From positions 28,580,612 through 28,644,611 of the forward strand of contig JALGQZ010000011.1 of the NCBI GenBank assembly GCA_023105745.1: 64,000 nucleotides of DNA, read 5' to 3'. The DNA is from Austropuccinia psidii. Its lineage: Eukaryota; Basidiomycota; Pucciniomycetes; Pucciniales; Sphaerophragmiaceae. The notes below the pieces were generated by a model. That model was not told the DNA's origin. It saw nothing but the letters and a program-made list of their open reading frames with translations, and ran no database searches. Both the position numbers and the translations under genes were made by a program. Positions 46,964 to 57,460 of the stretch are shown here, piece by piece; the first letter of the stretch is position 1; every line of letters starts with the position of its first letter.

Positions 46964-47433
46964 TAACTTATTATATTTCCATTTTCATTTTTTAACAGTA
47001 ATCAATTTAGGTTTTAAAGTTCTTGATAAAAAGGAATATCTACCATTTCACCCATATTATTCCTCTGTTCACTGCAGGTTTTGAGGTGTATTGTTCAATT
47101 ATTTTGTTCCAAATATTATATAAATAAGTAAAGGTTTATTCATTTAAAGACTCAAAAATTACTTTTTCATCCACTCTTGTCGTGATGATATCAATGGCTT
47201 CATAACTGGATTTTCACATTTGTTGGCTTGGGTGGTGGAGGCATTGACAGGTATTTCTTTCTCACACACATCTAGTAGATCTCTAGTTCTTACATGTATT
47301 TTCATTATTGGACTCCAGTGACCAAAGTTAGTCCTTTCAAGGTGTATTTGTTGTTATCATCTTTTATTTTAGAAGACCTAGTGACACAGTCCACCTTTTT
47401 GATTTAGTGCTTATCAAGACTGTAAATCTGATA
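46964..47433 (-). pseudogene. Element E1 gag, 5' part
   Basis: Directly after the primer-binding site the minus strand encodes a copia-type Gag start with NKYTLKGLTLVTG near 47350, then a region with PPPPKPTN and other frames giving RDLLDVCEKEI-like pieces. Stops and frame changes are present. The sequence continues on the other side of element D at 37671. The site TATCAGATTT just after the LTR end resembles the internal initiator-tRNA priming sites of copia elements. Confidence 0.65.
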
Positions 47434-48228
47434 TGTTTTTAGAACTTACAGTAATTATGAATTAACACAATTTTAATTATGAAGAGAAGTGCAAGGAGGT
47501 ATTCTTAATACCTTAAAGGTGGACCAATCTATTTACTTGTACTAATCAATAACACAAACTTGCAAACATGTGTAGAAGGATACTAAGACTAGGAACAGGC
47601 TTCAAAACTAATAGAAATAGCTGCGTAAATCAAAAAAAGATAAAGAGATGAGAACTAATGGAAGGCAAAAAAGCAACTTCAAAAGCCAGACTCATGAGTC
47701 TTAGCCAATACATTAATCAAGGACAGGAGATAGGACAGGGAACCTTCAAGAGAAAGACTGATAGTTCTTAGCCAATAGGCTAATCAAGGATGGGAGAGAC
47801 AAAAGCAAACCTGGAATAAGGTGCAATAAGAAAGTGAAAAAACAAGATTATTGATTTCATGAGTAAATCACACAGAAAGAATGAAAAAGTGGAGGACAAC
47901 CTTCAAGAGCAAGACTGATAAGTCTTAGCCAATAAGCTAATCAACGACAGGAGAGATGACAGTGAACCTGGAATAAGGGGAAATAAGACAGTGATCAAAT
48001 GAAATGATTGTACTAGAAGAGAAACAATGTGGCTGTTTAAATGCAGAAGAAGGACTCTCTTTTTGTGGTTATTCTGTTTCCCCCAAAGATGCTAGGGTCG
48101 GAACAGAATACAAAGAATTGGGGTTATAGATAGAGTAAGGCAATAACTGATGGGGTTGATCTGAAAAGTATTCTAAGATGGCAATTTTAGATTTCAAAAA
48201 GTTCAGTCTGAGATTCAATGTCTAACAC
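47434..48228 (-). repeat. Copia LTR shared by E1 and E2 (795 bp)
   Basis: On the minus strand it starts TGTTAGACATTGAATC at 48228, right after the purine tract ATGGGGGAG of E2, and ends TAAAAACA at 47434, right before the primer site of E1. It thus serves as the 3' LTR of E2 and the 5' LTR of E1. It contains a threefold internal repeat (47685-47965). Confidence 0.72.
47685..47965 (-). repeat. Three imperfect repeats inside the copia LTR
   Basis: On the plus strand a unit of about 50 bp containing GACTGATAGTCTTAGCCAATA then CTAATCAAGGA and GGAGAGA occurs near 47687, 47757 and 47910. The spacing is uneven (about 70 and 153 bp). Repeated units in LTR U3 regions often hold regulatory sites; that is inference here. 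Confidence 0.65.
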
Positions 48229-49410
48229 TCCCCCATAATTGTTAATTAAGGGTTTTAGAGTATTATTTTTAACTGGGGAAAGAATTTGATTAGGGGTAGG
48301 TTTTTTGTTAATGTGTTGGCTAGCATTTTTGATATGGGTATATATTTCAGTTTTAAGGGTTTTTTTGAGGGAATCTCTGATAAAGTGAAGTCTAAAATCA
48401 ATGTCTCTGGTCCTATTATGATAAACTGGTTTTGAGGCTATGGTGATGGCACTTGGGTTGTCTGAATGAATATTACAATTAACTTTCAGACTAGTGATTT
48501 CTAGGATGAGTTGTCTTTTCCATAATAAATCTTGAGCTTCTTTGGTGAGTTCATTGTGTTGTTTCCTTGACTTCTAGCCCAAAGCTCAAAAGAAATATAC
48601 TAAGCATCCTGAAAAGGATTTTTTTCAGATTCTCCTCCCCAGTCAGAGTCAGAGAATCCAAGGATTTCTTGTTGATGGTTATTGAGGAGGATTTTAACTA
48701 GCACTAATGAATATTTTCTTGTTCCTGAGAGGTGTTTTAATATATTTACAATGGCAGAGTAATGGAGTTCAGATGGAGATCCAAGAAATTGATACAGAAA
48801 GGATAGAGAAAAGGAGATGTCTGGCTGTGTAAAATAAACCAGATATTGCAGTATACTAACTGCTCTTCTGTAATTAAAGGGTGGGGGGTAAGATGAACTT
48901 TTACTTATTATATTGAGCTGTTTTTAGTTTCTGGGGAGGGATAAGATGGTGGTTAAAATTGTTTAATATTGAATTCAGTTTGGATGGAATTAATATATTC
49001 ATCCTAGATTAGGGCAATCAAGGAGTTATTTTGCTTAATTGTGATACCTAGAGCATGTTTTGCAATTCCCAGGTTCTCCATTTCAAAAATATTTCTAATT
49101 GTGGTTTTGAAAAATGATTTCCATTTGTCACCAAAAATGATATCATCAGCATGGACAAAGAGACACATGGTTTTTTTGAATTTGAGTGATAGAGGCAGGG
49201 GTGAGTGTAGCATGCATTTAACACTATTTTAATAAGACTTTCATTGAGAAATATATTCCAACACCACGGGCTTTGATTTAGTCCATAGAGGAAGTGTTCA
49301 GGACAAATACTTTCGAGTTTGGATAAGCAGAATAGGCCGGAGGGCAATGAATGTGGGGTGTGACATCAATGTTTTCCTTTCAGAAAAGCACATTGAACAC
49401 CAATTGGTTC
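48229..49410 (-). pseudogene. Element E2 RT palm to RNase H
   Basis: Minus-strand motifs: HFLYGLNQSPWCWN near 49300, VHADDIIFG near 49150 (the copia YVDD site, here HADD), FEMENLGIAKHALGI, then RNase H pieces ILKHLSGTRKYSLVL, GFSDSDWGGESE and DNPSAITIASKPVYHNRTRD, the last near 48470-48400. Frameshifts divide them. The polypurine tract ATGGGGGAG closes the region at 48229-48237. Confidence 0.78.
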
Positions 49411-51592
49411 TGTAAGGTTTGTGTATGAAACTCTTTATAGTAGTACCAAATATCAAGAGTACTGTGACTGTTCTCAGTAGAAAATATAATATAATGACAT
49501 ATTATAACCACAAATTTATATAATCATTAAAAATATTTATAATAAAAAACAGAAATTTGATTGCTATTAAATAACTTAATAATAATAAAAAAATTAATAA
49601 TTATAATAAGCTATAATTATTCTATTATTGCTATAGTCATTGAAAATTATAACAATAAGAAGTGTAAAGCTCTTAATGAGACAATTAAACATGGAAAATA
49701 ATAATATTTATCCACTTATAGATAATATAAATATTATTTAAAAAAGAAATTATCACACACACTGTGCAGAGATAATTTGTATAGAAAGTTCTTTATAAAA
49801 AACTAATAATAGATAAAAAATTTATAGAACTTTAGAGAATACTTACTTATAATATTTATTTAATACAAAAAGTTAAACAACAACAGTTATTATATTAAAT
49901 AATGCTTATAACTTAAAAACGTTCCTAAAATAAATATTTTGAAAGATGAAACAACTTTTTATGATAAAAAAATATCATTCAAGAGATTTTAAGAAAGATT
50001 TGTGGATTTTGAAAGATATTTAAGACAATGAGTTTATATACTAAAATTTATGATTGGTGATTACAACAAGAATATGAATTCTACAATTTCAATTCTTTAA
50101 TTTCAAAACTAATAAATAATAAAATTACTCAATAATTACTTTGATGATAAGATTGTATATCTGATAAATCTTTACCTGTTCAAATTTCTAATATGATTGG
50201 AATGAATAGTTTTTGTTAGCAAAAACAATGATCTGTAGGCTCTTTTTATACCTGCAGAGCAGCTATCATGATTCATAATGGCTATAGAGAGAGTGCTCAG
50301 GTAAAAACAAAAAAACCATTCTGCAAAATAAGGTTCTTAACTTAAGGTAACTTATTTTTGATCCCAATTTGAAGTTAAATTTTTTATCCTTAACTCCAAG
50401 TAAATTTAAGCCTCTTTTGAATTAATTATTTTAAAATTCAGTATAAATTAAGTTTATTTAAATTAAAGTTCATCACATGAAAAGCTTAAAAAAAGATTTG
50501 AAACAAAAATCTCTTAAACTCAATTTTTAATTAATTATTAAAGAAAGATTAATTTTCTTTAAATAAAAGTAAAAGAGTAAATTTCCAGGGTGATTACCAA
50601 TAGAACCTCTTTATAAAAGATAGTTAAAATTTAACTTATACACAGATGAAATAAATTTGTAAGCTGTGTGAGGGTTTCAAGCAAATACAGCTTAAATTGG
50701 ATTTTGAATTGATTCTTGAAGTTATTGCTATTTTTCTATGTAAAATAGCAATACACACCAAACCTTAGCTTTTGATGAGGTTTCAATGCTTGTAGCTTTA
50801 AATTTTCGAGCTTATTTAAGCTTTTGGGCTTAAATAAGCTTTCAAAGTTTCTAAATCCTCAATTTAAAATTTGCATATTGGGATTTACCCTTTGGAAGCT
50901 TGAAATTCCTGTCTAAACTGTGATAAAACCAGTTTAAACCTTAAGGTTGGATTAAAGTCTAATCTTAAAGTTTACATAAGGTTTAAAATACTTCAATACA
51001 GGTGGAAAACCTTAATTTAATCCTTTCAGATCCAAAAAGCTGGGTACCCCAGCTCTATTTGGTCTTTTTCCTTTATCCCACCTTTTTGCATGGATTTTGC
51101 CCTTTTATTTATTGAAATCCATACTATGCCCTTAAACCCTTTTAAAATGAGCTCATTCAGGATTTAAGCTATGTACATAAAATCCTTAGCCAATTAAATA
51201 AAAATACACAACACCTCAATTTTAACCAAACTTTTGGTAATTTGGCATAAGCTTTATGCAAATTTAAATTTAAGCTTATTTAAGCTTAACTTTAGCAATT
51301 CGAATGTTTTTAAAAAAGTTGCAATTGTACTGTGAAATTATTAAATGCTCTAATAACATAAGAAATAACCATTTTTCAGTATAACACCCTATGGCTCTAA
51401 CCTACATTATTTTTGGAGTAGAATCCAAAAACAGCATAATAATTATAACTTTGTTTATCAAAAAAATCTATACCTACTTTTTGTTATTTTATATTTTAAA
51501 TCTGTTTGATAAGTCTGTTCAAGACTAAATAAACTGTGTATAAAGCTATTTGTGGCATTATGGGTATGTCATACATACCTCATAGGCTCACA
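49411..51592 (-). repeat. Solo LTR of the element C family with perfect TSD
   Basis: On the minus strand it begins TGTGAGCCTATGAGGTATG at 51592 and ends CATACACAAACCTTACA at 49411 (2182 bp). It is flanked by identical 5-mers GGTTC (49406-49410 and 51593-51597). It is collinear with the element C LTR. It is inserted in the RT of E2 and has no internal sequence, so it arose by LTR-LTR excision after integration. Confidence 0.92.
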
Positions 51593-51938
51593 GGTTCAAT
51601 AGGGACCTTGTTGGTATGACATAAGTTAAGAAATAACCTGAGTAAAGTAAGACATACAGAATGCAGAACACTTTTATTTAGTCAATTACTTCACACTGAT
51701 GAAAATTCCTGACACATACTCTAGCCTTTAATTGGGTAATTTTACCATTTTTAGCTTTTTTGTTTGAAGACACAGGTGGTACTGAGTGGATAAATATATC
51801 CCTTAGCGCCAGCTGGGGACCACACCTGGTGTGGAGAAATATTCTCTAGGTCATAGTTAATTTCTTGGATCAAATATTGGTGGTTTCTTCTGGAAATATC
51901 ATGTTAATAAGCTTAAGGGTCTCATGAGAGATGGTAAG
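51593..51938 (-). pseudogene. Element E2 RT start
   Basis: The minus strand reads pieces of the copia RT entry: RDIFIHSVPPVSSNKK, the equivalent of the PLSTTWVFK motif in another frame, and GKITQLKARVCVRNFHQCE, corresponding to the KARL-V-RGF-Q-EGID motif. Frame changes are present. It is separated from the rest of RT by the solo LTR at 49411-51592. Confidence 0.7.
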
Positions 51939-53541
51939 TGTCACAACCACAAATAATCACCCCCCAATGGGTGTTGCGGAAATTCTGGCCTGAACCCAGT
52001 TTATGTTCAATTGGCCATATAATATTTTCATGGCCAATTGTACCCTCTTGGCCTTATCACCCTTCCACTGGCCATATCCTGCCTTCATTGGCCTTATTTA
52101 CCAATTCTTCACCTCACCAACCCCCAGGCCATTATCCTTGTTTTGGGGCCCTTGGGGGTCCTTTCAGTCTTCCAGGGGCCTATGGCCCCTCTAGCCACCA
52201 CCAGGCCCCTTGGCCCAACCCCTTATATTAGGGGTTTTTGGCCTAAATGGCCTTTTTGGTATGGCCTCTACGGCCTGTGGGACCATTAGGCCCCTTTTGG
52301 CCCAAATCCAATGAGGCCAAAAGGGGCCAAGGGGGAAGATCATCAGCCCTAAAAGCCAGGTGGGTCCTAAAACACAAGTGGGCCCACCTGAGCCAGTTTT
52401 GCCCCCAAAACCCAACCAACCCATAATTGGCCAAAACCACCTTAGGACCCAAAATTGGCCAACAACCTCAAAATGGCCATAATTCAGTCCATGGCCTCTG
52501 GCAACCACCAGAGGCCACCAGCTCAGCTTCAACCAAGGATTCCCTTCAATTTCAGGGGAAGAATTTTCCTTCCTCAATGCATCCCGTACTCAAGGATCCA
52601 GGAGTGCTTCATATATGGTATAATATACCATTATGCCCCATTTTTGCTCAGCAATCCAATGGTGACCTTTTCATGACCAAATTACGTGATTCCAAATCAA
52701 GTCCCCAATCCATCACCAATTTCAAAGGAGGATGTTTCAGATATCCAGTCTGGCAATTCCCTAGCAGCTACCAGAAGACCCTTTGAGGACCTCAACCACC
52801 TGGCCCTGCAGGAGTTGGGTTGTCAATTCTCATCAGGACTATTCTAAGGGAAATTCTCAGAGGTTATCATTCATTTCAATCATTGTCAAGGCATCAAGTA
52901 ATCATCATGCCTTGGGCAACTTAATTGGTCCATACAGGTAGTAATCAAGCATCCTGTATGGCCTTGGCCCATTCGGGCCAATTCATATTCCACTGTGGGA
53001 ATTCAGTCACACAGTTCAATTCTCAAGATGGCCATAACTGTATTGGCCCAATTCAGACAATACAGCTGGATTACTCACCTTCAAGGATCAGCATTTCAGC
53101 TTTTCACATATACTGGCCACTTTTCATCACCTGGGGACTTTATCCCCAGTTAATTAATATATTGGATTTATCATTATCCTTATTTTCTTTTTATTTTATT
53201 AAAGTAAATACTGATAATCTTAATTCAGTCATTTGTGCCTTTCTTCTTTGCCTTTCAGTGGATATTGGTGGTCATATCCTTTACTAATTTCATTGTTCTT
53301 TCTGACAGGTTGAAACAGTGAATTGAAGATTCATTTGGTTGGCTCTTTGGATTTTTGCTTTCTTATTTTCCTGGCCATTGGCTTCCCTTTCTTTTATTCT
53401 TTTGACATACTTTTCTTTACTCTTGTTCTTCTTTAAAGAAATTTATTCCTTCTTATTTCTTTATCCTTTTGGAGCCTTCCCAATGAGTTCTTGATTCCTG
53501 AGTGCCAGGCCACTCTTGCTTCCATAAGAGCCTCTGTGACA
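51939..53541 (+). repeat. Solo LTR related to element D, GGCC-rich
   Basis: It starts TGTCACAACCACAAAT and ends CTCTGTGACA. It shares with the D LTRs the block around 53100-53160 (TTTTCACATATACTGG, CCCCAGTTAATTAATAT), GTGGATATTGGTGGTCATATC and TGAGTGCCAGGCCACTC. Its first 600 bp differ strongly and are packed with GGCC. Flanking 5-mers are GTAAG (51934-51938) and GTAAC (53542-53546), a target duplication with one mismatch. It belongs to a separate subfamily of D and is nested in E2. Confidence 0.82.
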
Positions 53542-54045
53542 GTAACCAAGGTTAGCATTTTTTTTGAGCCTTCTGGGATGATTGAGGTTGTTCCTGGAGT
53601 CTCCAACATTTCAAATCATCTCTTTTTGGGCTTCTTGTATCCCTTTGGGTTTCTTATAATATCCCTTGTATTGGGGAAGTGCTGTATTTTAGGGGATAGT
53701 ATCTATAGTCATTTGTTATTCATAAGAGGGGTTAGGAGGTTTGTGAATTAGGGGTAGTTCAGGATTAGGTTCAGGTGAAGGTTTTTGAGCTGTATTTTGA
53801 AGTAGATTAAAGTAGTTATTGTCAGTTTGACTATTATCTGACTTTGAAGGGAAACAGTGGGGGATGAATTTAGCATGTTGTGTTAATTTGATGTCACCTA
53901 TTCCTGAGTCCATTATCCTAAAAGTTTGATTTGTCTTTCCATATCATAAAAAAATACCTCGACTTCCTGACTATTCAACGTTGATTTATCCTTTTTCTTC
54001 TTTTTTCCTTTCTTACACTCACATAATGGTTTCTTTTATAGGAAA
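53542..54045 (-). pseudogene. Element E2 integrase C-terminus and linker
   Basis: The minus strand encodes VFFYDMERQIKLL and IGDIKLTQHAKFIPHCFPS, the usual end of a copia integrase (GYD-E-K-Y-L then V-F-E-FP), followed by a Pro-rich linker PSPEPNPELPLIHKPPN. Beyond about 54045 the similarity ends. One or more stops interrupt the frame. Confidence 0.68.
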
Positions 54046-54187
54046 AATAACAGGATAAAATTATTGTCTTCTTCTTCTTTTTCATGTGAAAAGGAGTAAT
54101 ATATCTTGTTCACGTGTTTTGGAGACAAAACGCACGCGATCTTGTTGCCCTAAGGAGGTGCATATTTTTTTGTAGATCACGGACCTG

Positions 54188-54734
54188 TTAGTAATTTACT
54201 AGGTCAATTATCTTCTGTTGTGGATACGGTGAGTAGGAGTCTGAAGTATCAACCTCAATCTTGTTGGTAAAAGTTAATGAGGCTCGTTTTGGCCAATTAT
54301 TCGACAGAATGTAACTGAGGTTGTTGTAGTTTAAGTGTAGTCTTAGAAAGGAAAAAGTGTTTTTTAAAGTGTCAAAGTAGGTTGACACAATAACCCCACT
54401 GTCTCCTTTTCTTCTGTCTAGAAAGGAAATCAGACTGGATTAAGTAGAGAAACGAACATTTCTATATTCTCTCAACATTGCCTTCTTCTTGGCACAAGTT
54501 ATCAGCATTGTAGTCGCTCATGCTCTTTATGGCAGAGTTACCTAAGTCTGAAACAGAGTGGTTTCTCTGCCTATCATTGCAGGTTATTTCTGCGTTTTTA
54601 TTTGCGACGTTTATCTTTTTATCTACCTCGTCAAGCTGCTCATTATGGCAAGATAAGTGACGCATGTTTTGGCATGTGCATACGTTGGATGTTGACGCAT
54701 AATATTCATCAGTAGACACAATGATTCGGCGCAA
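54188..54734 (-). CDS. Possible host gene, two exons, unknown function
   Basis: Exon 1 (about 54734-54542) is an open frame rich in Asn, Asp and Cys (STSNVCTCQNMRHLSCHNEQ). A GTAACT donor at 54541 and a TTTCTAG acceptor at 54418 define a 124-nt intron. Joined at phase 1, exon 2 (54417-54188) continues DRRKGDSGVIVSTYFDTL and PKRASLTFTNKIEVDTSDS to a TAA. The CpG content and codon use are like the xylanase gene and unlike the repeats. The true start is not settled: no ATG opens exon 1 and the frame remains open upstream, so more 5' exon sequence is likely. I recognise no domain. A decayed partial copy of exon 2 lies at 34081-34165. Confidence 0.4.
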
Positions 54735-55861
54735 AAGGGGAGAAGGTAAGATGAAAAGAGATGGGTCTTGAGTCGTGTTAGGAATTTGCTCGCGTGGTTA
54801 CCTCGATCTTGGTGAGGGGATAGAGTGGTGAGGTTGTGGTAGAAGATAGGAGGCCTCCACTAAAGACGTTCGGAGGTGGGCGGAGGCGCATGCACAAAAA
54901 ACGCCGGCGCAGAACCCAACTGCTGTCTGCTATACCGTGCAACGTAACTGATATACCGTACGGGAAAGCAGTTAATTTTTGCACGTTCTACGTACTACGT
55001 AGCACGTAGCGTAGCACTGATGGTAGTCAAACCTCACACCCGAGGTATGACTTCCGGAGAGATTGAACGAATCGTCGAGGTGAGCAAGTCACTGGGCAGG
55101 TGGCAACAAAGTTGAGGCAAACTAGTGCAAACCCATACGCAACTTCTCTCCAGGGTGTGCCATCCAGTCAATTTTTGGCTTGACACTTTAGATCACAAAA
55201 GTCAGCATGCAGGAAGACTATTGTTGTGGGTATGCCCTTCATTCAACCGTTCTCAGATGTAGGCGATCTATCCAAACGTGTCCACCTCCATCAAGCCACC
55301 TCAACCTCCAAATCTCATACAATATAACCGCAAGGAAGCGAAGTTATAACGCAGGGAAAGGCCGAAGCTGACCACCACCGAAGCAATGGCGGCGGTAAGA
55401 GGGTTCTATCTATGCCTTACTTCCACTACTGATACTAGTTCTGGTGACTTCTTGAGAGTCTTGCTGCCAAGTTGAGGCGAAGGACCTGACAATTCCTCAT
55501 TTGTCGTCGAGGGCCCTTAGATCCTATCCTGTAGCTACTGTAGAGAGGGTTTGAAGAATCCCTCAGGCTTTACATATGTTGTTCACGAGATGCCTCTTGT
55601 CTTATTGATGGCATCAGGTGCTTTGACAACCGTTCTATGATACTATTGAGCTTGCAAGGAAGTTGCGTCAGAACTAACATAGCGATGAAGGAGAACCTGA
55701 AGTATTTAAAGGCTTCTCTGATCTGCTTGCCTTTTTTCCAATATCGTAGACAGCAGCTTGTTTTTACGAAACCAATAAGTCGAGTTGTATTCTTTACCTA
55801 AAGGGAATACGCTGGTGCTTTTTTTCTCAGTAATTCTTTATACAACATCAAGTTCGGCACA
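54735..55861. other. Intergenic region between divergent host genes
   Basis: It is rich in CpG. A cluster of ACGT/CGTA words lies at 54938-55015 (ACGT occurs at least four times). Upstream of the xylanase, a TATTTAAAG at about 55701 and CCAAT boxes near 55737 and 55770 could be promoter elements. A short frame at 54778-54984 (minus strand) is open but unsupported; it might be a further exon of the neighbouring minus-strand gene. Confidence 0.45.
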
Positions 55862-57460
55862 ATGTCTGTGCTCAGCACTTACGAATGTGGCCGCTTGTGT
55901 TGGATTCTTGCGCTCGTTCACTTCTTGTTGATTTCTATGACCATGGGAAAGATGTATAATGGAGTAGCAGTTTCAGCCCAGCTTTTATCCCAAAATGAGA
56001 AATACAGAGAGGTCGTGAAGAAGTATTTTCAAGTTCTTACTCCAGAAAACGGTATGAACGTCTTTCAAGGGTGTCATCCGCATGGAAGTATGAACTGACT
56101 GAGCTGACTTTGTGGCATCCTTGCAAAGAAATGAAGTGGGATGTTATCCAGAAGCAGCAAGGCGTCTACGACTTTAAAGCAGCGTATGTAGAAGTCCACC
56201 ATTTCCTCTTCCCTGGCTGAACACCTAAGCACCAAACTCATGGGTTTTTAGTGACTTGATCGTAGCATTCGCAAATGAAAACTCTCAATCCTATCGCATC
56301 CACACCATTGTTTGGTGAGTTTTCAGAACTCAGAATTTGGGCAGTTTTACCTTGGAGACGTCTCATAAAGAAGTTAAAAGTGTTATCATTCTTTCCTTAA
56401 CAGGCATAGGCAAGTTTCCGTATGGTTGAATGCCTTGAGCGCAGACGAGCTTCGAAAGGCAACTAGGGATCACATCGATAAGCTGATTTCAAGATATGAT
56501 AAAGCAGTAGCGATAGACGTATGCAATGAGATTGTTGACGACAACGCACAAATGCGACAGAACCTTTGGCGTCAAAAGCTTGGAGAAGATGATTATTTTG
56601 TTGAGATCTACCAAGCAGCGCGACTTTCGGCACAAAAATACAACAAAAATCTAAAGCTTTTTCGTATGTTTAATTTTTGCTCTTCAAATCACTACGGCAG
56701 TCCTTTGAAAAGCTGACAATCAGACGCTTCGCCAAATAGTGAATGACTACAGCATAGAGGGAATCAACCAGAAGTCGAATAAAGTTCTTCAGTTGGCTAC
56801 AAAACTTAAGCAGAAAGGTCTTCTTGATGCAGTCGGCATGCAAGCACACTTAGAAGTCGGAAAAGTTCCGAAAGGTACGTCGTAGTAAAATCTTGCAAAA
56901 AATTACAACTTTTGGCTGGAAGAAGTTGATGAGCTCCAGGGAAAATTTCTTCTAGACATGAAAAAGAATATGGAGAGATTCATTGCTGCAGGTCAGTTCC
57001 CCAAGAAATAATCATAGCGGACAGTCTGTTAATTGACCGTGAAATTTCTGGCTTTTATTAAGGTCTTGAAGTTGCTATTACCGAGCTTGACATTCGGATG
57101 CAAGTCCCGGGCGGCAAAAATGCTACTACGCAACAGAAAGCGGATTTCCAAGAAGTGTTTGCGATATGCAAAAGTCTTCCCAAGTGTCTGGGAATCACGG
57201 TGTGGGGTGTAAACGAGGCTCAAAGTTGGATACCACATGAGTTTCCAGGTCAGGCTTTTTCAAATTATACATGCTTGTTTCATCAAGACAGGCTGGGCTG
57301 AGTATGGAAGATCACTGACGAAGCAGTTTTGGGGTGCTATGCCAATCTAGGGTGGGGAAACGGCCTCTTGTTCCAAGACGATTTTTCGCCGAAAGATTTT
57401 GCTACAGCTCTCTTGTCTTCCAACCAACAACCGCAAAGGTCCAAAATATCAAGATATAGC
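55862..57460 (+). CDS. GH10 endo-1,4-beta-xylanase, secreted, 8 exons
   Basis: Exons: 55862-56051, 56129-56183, 56252-56314, 56404-56663, 56740-56874, 56923-56991, 57063-57248, 57351-57460. All introns are GT-AG and the spliced frame is 1068 nt (355 residues). Residues 1-28 hold a hydrophobic segment after a polar start (LCWILALVHFLLISM), a probable secretion signal. The catalytic domain follows with VLTPENEMKWD, IHTIVWHRQ (the family has HTLVWH-Q), DVCNEIVDD with acid/base Glu at about 145, KLFLNDYSIEG, VGMQAHLE, and VAITELDIR with nucleophile Glu at about 265. WGVNEAQSWIP and LLFQDDFSPK complete the TIM barrel. All catalytic residues are kept, so the enzyme should be active on xylan in plant cell walls, outside the fungal cell. 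The length is normal for a single-domain GH10. It is the only intact host enzyme gene in the window. Confidence 0.93.

Larger units (their letters stand above)
34200..48228 (-). mobile_element. Element E1: Ty1/copia retrotransposon, interrupted by element D
   Basis: Read on the minus strand: LTR (48228-47434), primer-binding site, gag (47433-46964, then 37671-37500 after the D insertion), protease, GAG-pre-integrase, integrase, RT and RNase H, ending near 34200 without a 3' LTR. The order integrase before RT identifies Ty1/copia (Pseudoviridae). All frames are broken. Its 5' LTR is physically the same copy as the 3' LTR of E2. Confidence 0.8.
48229..54045 (-). mobile_element. Element E2: 5'-truncated Ty1/copia retrotransposon
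   Basis: From right to left on the minus strand it contains the integrase C-terminus and linker (54045-53542), a nested solo LTR of the D family (51939-53541), the RT start (51938-51593), a nested solo LTR of the C family (49411-51592), and the rest of RT and RNase H (49410-48229). It ends at the shared LTR. Gag, protease and most of integrase are absent. The truncated end lies about 140 bp from a host exon. Confidence 0.78.

Noticed and set aside
52191..52577. Gly/Trp-rich 128-codon minus-strand frame
   Set aside because: It is produced by the GGCC-rich LTR composition; no start context, no domain.
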